DNA from: Klebsormidium nitens
Lineage: Eukaryota > Streptophyta > Klebsormidiophyceae > Klebsormidiales > Klebsormidiaceae
Direction: 5' to 3'
Assembly: GCA_000708835.1 (NCBI GenBank)
Contig: DF237862.1
Location: forward strand, 1-24,083
DNA: 24,083 nucleotides
The position numbers and the translations under genes are program-made. Position 1 is the stretch's first letter. Every line of letters starts with the position of its first letter. This document shows positions 11,901 through 20,400 of this stretch, one piece after another. A model generated the notes under the pieces. It was not told the origin of the DNA. It saw only the letters and a program-made list of their open reading frames with translations, and did no database searches.

Positions 11901-13415
11901 GTCACACGGACCCCTCTTCCAGATACATCTGCGTCGTGGATGCTGTCGGTGACGACCATCGTCCATCTGAGTAACAAGTTTGAGAAATGTCATCCAGACC
12001 CCCAGACTAGACTACTTCTGAGAATTGTGATAGACCTTCTCAGGACTTGCAAGGTTTTGCGGTATGTCCTGCCGATCACTACCCTGCATTGAATAATAGG
12101 TCGAGCAATGAACAACTCAGATCAGCGATCTCAAGTGCAGCTCGCCTAGGTGTCTTTGACAAATATGATTACCTGTACTTAAATAGTCCCTAGAGAGTCA
12201 ATGCGACTTTATGGTTGGCTCCCAAAACATCATCATCAGGTACATAGGAGACACTTCGGTGACTCACCTTGAGCAAAGCTGCCTCCCCCCCAGCAATCAA
12301 ATAGTGGATGCATCGTGGCTTGCCGTGCTTCTCCAGGACTGCATTGAACGCCCTGGCAACCGAAAAGGCGATGCGGCCACTCGTGCCTGCCCCACTGAGA
12401 ATGATGGCGCTGTCGTACGGAGAGGAGCGAATCATGTCAACCACAACCGCAATGATGGCGTCGACTGTGCCTCGTACCTGCACAAGTGACCATATCTGGG
12501 GCTTTGTTCCTTACATTTCAGGTTGGAATTACATTCAGTGGGAGTGCAATGTAAGTCTTGTCCCGAAAGTCTTGGTTCCAATTGGGATGTGCTTATTGAC
12601 TGGGCAAAGGAGCACATTGATCCCTGACAGAGAGCTTTGTCACCTTGAAGCTGAGGACCTAAGACATCAGGTCTTATGAAAGGCAAGGCAACTTTCAAAA
12701 GACTCTGTTGATTGCAAAGGTTATGTTTACACAGGTGAATACACGAGCTGTCCGGAAGAAACGTTCAGGCCAGAGCATCCGTCTTAGATCAGGCGCTTCG
12801 GCTCTCAAGTCAGCCTTGACCAACATTTTCAGGGACTTCAGGAAGGCAGACTGGCCAAAGTGGGCATGACTGAGCTTTGCAAGGAGGACTTTGCTGTTAC
12901 TTTACAGTATGAAAAAGTGAAACACGCAGGTGCCAAACGGCGCTACTTAACTCAATTGAGTTCTTTGCACAAAGAGGGGTTGCCCGACACACGCTGTACC
13001 AGATCTATGTGCGTCATTCAAAATTTCCCAAAGGTGACATACATCTTGCACATTTTGAAGCACTGCGCTGCGACCTGCATTATGTTCCATGATTCAATCA
13101 TTAGAATCACCAATCATCCTTGCACTGCAACCCAGACATGTCCTAGCGCGGACACAGAGCCAGTTCCACGCACTGAAAGGTGCTTTGGAAGCTCTTAGCA
13201 AATGCTTCCATAATGGCCAGAGCAATCAAGATTGTGGAGGGTTTTACCTCCTCATCAGCTAGACCTGGGAAGCCCTTATAACCACCGAAAATCTCTGCAT
13301 CACAAGCTCTCAGCAGCCTGAGGATGTCCGTTGGGCCCCCAAGGTCGAGATCTGCTGTCAACTCGTGAGATCGCTCCGTAATAGCCTGCATTGCAGGTCC
13401 ACTCTTGGCTGCCAT
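5977..13415 (-). CDS. GCKR: Glucokinase regulatory protein (GKRP/GCKR)-like double-SIS protein
   Basis: Coding-order exons, all on the minus strand: 13415-13248, 12477-12268, 11589-11437, 10935-10798, 10434-10269, 9710-9517, 9154-8940, 8316-7663, 6808-6313, 6117-5977. All phases agree, giving 844 aa (human GKRP is 625). In animals GKRP binds and inhibits glucokinase under fructose-phosphate control; the relative MurQ is a bacterial MurNAc-6-P etherase. Evidence: ITERSHELTADLD and LLRACDAEIF at the N-terminus; SIS 1 with SGAGTSGR (about residues 84-91), YLIAGGE, GISCGLSA and LLGFNPLSYAR; GPEAVTGSTRLKAGSATKIL; SIS 2 with LYVGAGGTGLVGLIDASE and PTFGA (about 360-385); C-terminal lid with VLNAVSTGAHVLAGKVY and MIDLRVSNHKL. 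Residues about 416-564 (exon 8316-7663) are a Pro/Ser/Ala-rich insertion absent from animal GKRP. A weak 30-nt micro-exon (12821-12850) could fill a 6-10 residue gap after exon 1. A CTAAT branch-like site, pyrimidine tract and AG lie just upstream of the ATG, so a further 5' exon is possible. The glucokinase-binding role is unproven. Confidence 0.92.
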
Positions 13416-13421
13416 GGCGTC

Positions 13422-14405
13422 CTGAAAGGAAGATTAGCAGCCAATGCACGCGGAGCGCAGCCGAACTGAGCTAGGAAATGCCTTTAACCCTTTCACATGC
13501 GATCAAGGAAGATCATGCTGAGGACATTGCTGCAGCCAATATGAGAAACTAGAAGCGCCCTTTCCTCAGCTGCACAGCCGCAAGAAACAAGCCCGTGTCG
13601 CCGTTGTGCACAAGCTCTCGCAGGCGGCCGCCAGACTCAGAGTCGCAGCTGGTCCGCAACTCCCTCACCAGATGTCGAGCTTCCGACTTCCTGCCGTCCG
13701 ATCGAGAGACCGGGGTCGCTTTGATCCGTCAGATAAGTTTCACAAAAATATGTTGTCATACGAAGCGGTTGGTCGAAATTGCTCAATCTGCCTTCAGTCA
13801 ATGCATTTCAAGTGGACTGATATTACCTTCTACTAGTACGGTGACTGGCTTTGGCCAAGTTGCATGCAGATCGGACTCCGGAGGATCACCAGATTCCATA
13901 CAAACTCAGAGGCGTGATGATAAAAACCATCAGGCCTTTCCTTCCTCATGCATGCTCAATTCACTGCGGCTCAGATGCTCAGCCTCAGGATTCTGCGCCT
14001 GCCTGGCAACTTGCCTCAGCCTGGCACATGCTATGAATACTGGCACCAGTGCGAGGTTCAATCGCTCTTCGAATTGAATGTGGATCAATCTGGATTCAAT
14101 TCCCGGGTATTATGTGATGTCAGCCTCGGTCTTGACGATTTCAACTTTGTTCCTGGCAGAGGTTGGTTGCCTTACTATAGTACTATGATTAGGGCCCTGG
14201 CGAGTTTGAGGAACGTGCAGCGTAGCGGGTGTGCTGCTGAGAAGGAGGGGCGTTTGAAGGTCGGTTTCTAACCCGGACATACGGAGGCGAAACAACAAGA
14301 AGCAGGACAGTGCGGCCTTTGTGAGAGGGCTTTTGGATAGGAGGCTGAGTGAGGCAGCATTGTGGAGGAAGGTGTAGCATTTGTGGGGCATTAAGAGTGG
14401 GGACA
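13422..14405. promoter_or_regulatory. Head-to-head intergenic region (divergent promoters)
   Basis: The GKRP-like gene runs leftward and the coiled-coil gene runs rightward from this 984-bp segment, so both promoters should lie here. I see no convincing TATA box. A minus-strand open frame at 13549-13725 has coding-like composition and is listed separately as a possible 5' exon. The rest contains nothing I recognise. Confidence 0.5.
13549..13725 (-). other. Candidate upstream exon or 5' leader of the GKRP-like gene
   Basis: On the minus strand a 59-codon stop-bounded frame reads ARHLVRELR, then RLRELVHNGDTGLFLAAV, and ends at TAG (13551-13549). It uses GC-rich codons like the real exons nearby. 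A good donor (CTG|GTGAGG, last exon base 13669) lies inside it. Splicing there to the acceptor just before the GKRP start (exon base 13421) keeps an open frame. No ATG precedes it in frame, and I recognise no homologue. It may be a 5' UTR exon, an extra N-terminal exon, or chance. Confidence 0.3.
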
Positions 14406-17400
14406 ATGACACTGCCGCCGGAGCCTCTTGAGGCTCAACCGGTCAGCCCTTCTGCGCTCAGCGACCTGTCAGCAGACCAATGGGTGGACAGCCTGACAAA
14501 GGTGCTCAAGGTAGGGGCCAGGCCTGCGAATTTGGAAGAGCCTTCAGAGTAAAAAGGAGGACAAGCCAATTATGCTCTACTGGAAATACCAGAGGTGGCA
14601 AAAGATTCCCAGGCCCTCACGTTTGCGTACTTTGCCCTGGTCAATCGATGTCAGCAGCGCAGAAAGTATTCTGGCACTTCAGCCCCGGAAGAGGGGCAGA
14701 ATCAAACATAGACACGCCTTGTCCTTGGTGGAAGACAATTGGTATTCACGCACAATTGAGCGAATTACAAGGTGTTACCAGAGGGACAGGGAAGCTTAAG
14801 TACAAGCTTGATTTCGTATGCTTAGAACCATTGTGTTATCCATTGAGACAAGCGAAACAGTTTTACCTCCATAAGTCGACATTGCCATCTATTTACCATC
14901 TATCCAGCGGCTGGGGCTGGTAAAACAAGGTCTGTGTGCCCTGCCGGCAGACTTTGGGAGCCGTTTTCAGTCCACATGCTGGGCCGCAAGAATGCAGGGA
15001 TTTGATTATTAGAAGGCAACGCAGCAGTATACCGCATATGCCTCATCTTTTTCAAATTGTAATCATACAGACGCCCTCCTATGGTGGGTGTAACCGGATA
15101 TGGTAAACATTATACTTGATTTGATTACCTCTCCTTATATGATGCCATTCCAAAAGATGAACCTCGTCTATTTTCTTTACTGTAGATTCACACCCCAACT
15201 GGCGAGGGCAGGCCCAAGAAACTGAAGTCTCTGGATGACATTGCTAATGTCGACCCCGCATCTGGTAGGTGGCTGTCAAGTGTTGCTGACACGAAGTGTC
15301 TTATTAGGAGTTGACTACTGCTTCTGATACTCTTTTCCTTCGTTGTGTACTTCCTTTCACTCGTTGTCTGTTTGGAGCCTTTGATCGTCTTCGAAAAGAA
15401 AGGATAGTAGTGAGGGGTGCACCAATTCAAGACAGAATACATGTGCAGTTTCTGCAGTCCAATGACTGATTACCTGACACCAGCAGTCAACGAAACGAAT
15501 CAGTTGCTGCATGAAACACATCTGTCCAGTTTCAAAGTATCTCCACCACCAGAAGCTTCAGATTGCTGAGATAGTCGATCTCTGAGTGCAGGTGGTTCTC
15601 CCAAGGCGGTTAGGCTAACCAGCCCCAGGTCTTTGCTGGCATGCTTGCAGACAGGGATCGATCCCAAGGAGATAATATACAGGTGACTGAGCAGGGCCGC
15701 AGTTATCCTCTTGCCGTTGCCTTATTCTACCACTCGTACTGAAGTACGATTCACAGACAATGTCCAAAACTGCTTTCAAGCTCGGAAAGCTCTGTAAAGA
15801 GTCCTTTGTTGTGAGTGCTTGGTGCCTACAGACCACGGGCTTCAGGCTTGTTTGTACAAGAATTCAAGTCACAGTGTGTGTGGAGCTGACGTCAGTGGCG
15901 CTCTTTCCAGGCCGTTCGAGGAGTTCGCCGAGAAAGGGCTGACGCCCGAGCTCCAGAAGCTCAAGTATGAGCACTGCGAAGCCAAGCGCCAAGGTAAGGA
16001 CTGTGTTCCGATGTGTCCTATCTACTTCCAGAATCTGTCGGAGTTGCAGCACATTGTTTTGGGAAACCTGAACGTAGAGGATGATTTTCGCTCCTGCACA
16101 AAGAAGCGAAAGGATGCCTTTGTGCGAGTTGGTCGACTTTGGACTGGAGCATTACACAGTAAACGATAAAGCTGCGGGCCTCGTGAGAGAGACCGCTCTC
16201 CAAAGTCGTCTGCTGCGGATCGCCTGCAGGAAGTCTCTGAAAGGGCCAGCATTCAAGAGCTCAGCCGTACTCGTAGTGCCGCTCACTCGTACATCGGAAG
16301 GTCCAAGGCAGCAAGGAATGCCGAAATGTCAAGAAGTGCTGCTGTTTTCCACGGACGGCCGCGGTAACTGTTTATCTTTCATCAGTCCCTTAAACCTGCT
16401 TCAATGACGGAAAGGCAGAGCTTCACAGTTACGTCGGAGCGCCCTAGCACTCTGCAGGAGTGCACCGACACTGGCTCTTTCCCCCATACAGAGAAGCTGC
16501 AGCGGCTGCAACTAGAGCGGCGCAAGATTATGGAAAAGGACCATGAGGCGGGGGGCGAGAGTGGCGCTCTGGGGGGCCTCCGACTGCCCGGGAGCCCGGG
16601 CAGCCCCCTGAGAGAAGAGGGCAAGAAATCGCCCCAATCGCCCTCCATCCTGAACGCTCTGGGGGGGGCGGATATGGTTGAAAAGGTAAGCGTAGGAAAT
16701 TTTCGGTTCAGTAGGAAAGGAGCGCAAGACCGGGTTTACAAGTGGAAGAGGTTTCTGGTTGGTTAGGAAATGCTGTTACGTTGGAAGCTGCTACGTTGTG
16801 TGGTTTATAAAGCCGACAGGTGACCAGGTCACGCACGTGTGCAGCTCGAAGAAAGTGGCCAGTTAACCTTGTCTTAGATGCAAGCGTCCCCTTCTTGCTC
16901 TCACGTTCAACACAACTCGAAACCAAACTGATTGCTCGTCTGTGACGTCATGCAGGAGGCGCGCCGGCTCGAGGTGCTGCAGCGGCGGCAGCAGCGCGAG
17001 CTGGAGCAGATGATCAACTACGAGAAGAAGCGCCAGGTAAAAGGCGCGGCCGCGGGCCGCAGCCACGTTTTGAGATTGAGGACACGTACGTAATGCTCCT
17101 TTCTTGGAGCACGGTCAGGAAGCATACGTGATCAGACTACCGTTTGTGAAGTACGATGCGAAGTGGACGGAACAACGAGCGCTGCTTCCATGCTTTGCCT
17201 TCTTTTCGCTCAGTGCTACTGAAGGGTATGCTTGCTTTGACCTGAGCTTGCGCCACGTGTTGGATGCGATGCTGCTTCGACAATTCCTTACTGAAAGCGT
17301 TCGAATCGTCCGTCATCGAATCCAGATGCTTGCCGCGGAAGCTCAGAGGATGATCGACGCCGAACGGGAAGCCCAGATGCGGGAGGTACGGCAGACGCCT

Positions 17401-20400
17401 GTCCGGCTCTTTGTCGCCCGGCGAGATTGGTTATCTTTACCGAGCTTTTCGTTGATATTTCGTGGTCTACTTTATTTTCCAGATGGTTTCGGAAGACGCC
17501 CAAACCAGGATACAGGAGGAGAAGGACAGGCAGGAAGCGGAGGTAGCTTTCTCTCAACTCGCACAGTTATTAAAAAGCCGGACTTTAGGGTTCCAGTATG
17601 CAGTTCAACGAGTTCCTTTCTTGAAAGTGACGCGCGATGGTAGCATTCTCAAAAACTCTGCATGACAGTGGCGAGGAGCTTTGCGATTGGATGAGGCTTT
17701 GACCAGCCGACCGGATCCGAACCCTTTGCCAGGCCGAGCTAGAGTGACTTGCAATGCACAGAATGTGATAACTTCAAAGTCAGAACAAAGGAAGTTTGCA
17801 AGCTACTCCCGTATCGTCGTTTGCTTCTTGGGTGGACATAAACGGCTGCTGCGCCTCCGGCGCGAAGTAAGCGGAATTGACAGTCGGCGGAATTGACACG
17901 TGGCGGTATTCTGTTGGTGCAGAAGCAGGAGCGGCTGCGGCGCGAGCGTGAGTGGCAGGAGGAGCAGCGGCTGAAGGAGGTGGAGAAGGCGAAGCGCGAC
18001 GAGGAGGCGGAACGGCGGAGCCGCGTTCTGGCAGCGGAACGGTACAAGCAGGACATGGATGCCGCGACGGTGGAGAAGGAGAAGCAGGTGCGAATATCTG
18101 AGAACTGGAGCGAAGTTGTCTGAGGAGAATTGTGAGAGGATACACGCAGGACATGGAGGCCGCGACAGCGGAGAAGGAGAAGCAGGTGGTTATGGGAGTT
18201 TGGGAACTAGAGCGAGCATATTTTCAGGGTCTTCGAGTAGCAGTACGTGGAGGCTGCAGCCGCAGAGAAGGAAAAGCAGTTGGCGTTTGCGGGGGGTCTC
18301 GTTAAGTGGAAGGGGTTCTGCTTCGAGGTTTTCTATTGGAAAGGGCTGGACGCTACGGCGGTAGATGGAGGCGGCACCACTGAAAAAGAAAAGTAGGTGG
18401 CTTTCGGAGGCTTTTCTGAGTAAGCGGGAGAGAATTTGACAAGCTTTAGAAGGAGACGTACGTTAGATGCGGACGCGCCATCAGGAAAGAGTCAACAGGA
18501 ACCCTGACGGGGGATGTAATAAGGGTTATGAAGGGAAGGAGCGCAATTGAAGGAATCCGACTCGTTTGAACGTCCGAGAATTGTTTGCAAGGCCCTCGAA
18601 GACTTTGCTTGGTGGATGCAATAAGGGAAAGTGATCGGCTCTTGGCTCCGAGGAATGTGTTCCGCTACAACACACCTGACCCTCCGCCTATTCCCAATTC
18701 CACGGAAGCAGCGCCAGGAGGAGGCGACGGAACGCACTTAGGCTCATACTTCCACAATGCGAACCCGTCCCACTCCAAGTTTTAGCACTGGAGTTACGGT
18801 GGTCCGCTACTGACCATTCCGCTCGTTCCGGTTCCGCAGAAGCAGCGCCAGAAGGAGGCGGCGGAGCGCGAGCAGGAGCGGCTGCGCAAGCAGGAGGAGT
18901 TCCGCTTGCAGACGGAGAAGATCCAGGAGGAGCACCAGAAAGCGATCCAAAAGCGGCAGGCGGAGATGGACGAGAAGGACCGCCAGCGACAGATGCTCCT
19001 TGAGCAGCAGCGCCAGGAGAAGGCCATCGCGAACGCTGAGGCGCGCCAAAAGGCCGCGGTGAGGGTTTGGGGGTTTTGGGGGTTTTGGGTTCAAGGTGTC
19101 CATTTTCAGCCGATTAGGATGCGGAGGCGCGCCAGAAGACCGCGGTGAGGGTTTGGAGGGTTTGAACCGTAGGTTGAGGGTCTGTGCCTTGGGAAGTGCT
19201 GACGCGGAGGTGCAGCAGAAAATCGCGGTGAGGGCTTGGAGGGTTTTGGTAAAAGTGGGTTCTGGTTCGTAGGCGTTTAGGAGAGAGGGGCGCCGAATGC
19301 GCCGCGGTGAGCGCGGGTTTGACGGGTTTGTGGTTTATGAATTTCTTAATAGCTGGCGTTTGTGGACAAGGGTGCACGCAACAAGACACCGCTGACTGCT
19401 AGGGGTTATGGATACGGTCCTTGATCGTTCTTGGTTCGGCGATTTCAAATGCTGCGGCGCGCTATGCGGCTGGCTCCGGGAATTGTTCATCGGGACGCCC
19501 GCCACTTGCGCGCTTCACCTTGTTCTCGTCGCGGTATACGAGACAGCTCTGCCGTTGCCAAATCAAGTCCAACGCACAAATCTGCACATGATGCGGGGTT
19601 TGGGAGATAGTGACTGCCATAAACAACTCTGAATTTGAAAAGGCTTGCTGTTCTCGACCTCAGGGAATTAATGAAGAGGATTTTGATCGGATTTGGGCAG
19701 ATTGTCATACCCTGAACTCTAGCCCTGGGCGGTCTCTTGTCGAGGAATCGAGACATTCGAGAGATACGATATCGGAGTCGTGAAAACGCCCGACAGTAAG
19801 TGCTCAAGCACAAAGTTCTTGCTGACTGCAGGAGCGGCTACAATCCGCGCTGGAGACCGGTCGCAGCATCATGCAGAAGAAGCGCGACGACTACAACGCC
19901 AAGCAACGAGAGGTCGCCGAGAAACAGAAGATCAAAGAAGAGAGGTGAGCCGAGTAGAATGTAGCTGCGGGCCGGAGTATTCCGTTGAAGTCAGAGCACC
20001 TTGATGGCAATCGGAACTTCAGATAGGGCAGTTTTGGAGGAAAAGATGACGCGATGATGATCAGCCCTGAGTGGTTAGGCTTCGCTCGAGGCGTCAAGCT
20101 CAAGAACCGGGAGTGTTCAATACTTCAGCAGAATGTCAGCGGTTTCGCAAACCTTGTCTCCAAGAGTAAAAGCGACTTGTCTGCCGGCCCCTTGGGCACG
20201 GAGTCAAGAGCAGGGAGCTTGGTGAAAAGAAGCGAATGATCGGACTCAAATAGCATCGCGGACAATTGGCTGACCTCATGTGCCACGTGGCGTGCCAGGT
20301 GGCGGCAGGAGGAGGCAATCCGCAAGCAGAAGGAGAAGCAGAAGGAGCAGCAGCGGCAGCTGGTGTTCCAGGAGGCGATGAGCGACCAGGAGAAGAGGAT

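Noticed and set aside
12716-12850. Minus-strand frame beginning SAFLKSLKML within the first GKRP intron as a full exon
   Set aside because: As a long exon it has no GKRP counterpart. Only a 30-nt micro-exon (12821-12850) remains possible, and its donor GTCAAG is weak.
17104-17325. Reading the + frame from 17104 as an extended exon
   Set aside because: The frame before 17326 lacks the Arg/Glu/Lys/Gln composition. The AG at 17324-17325 joins in phase to the preceding exon.
18234-18396. Third and fourth copies of array A as real exons
   Set aside because: The third is followed by TTGG and has no donor. The fourth ends in a TAG codon in the parental frame.
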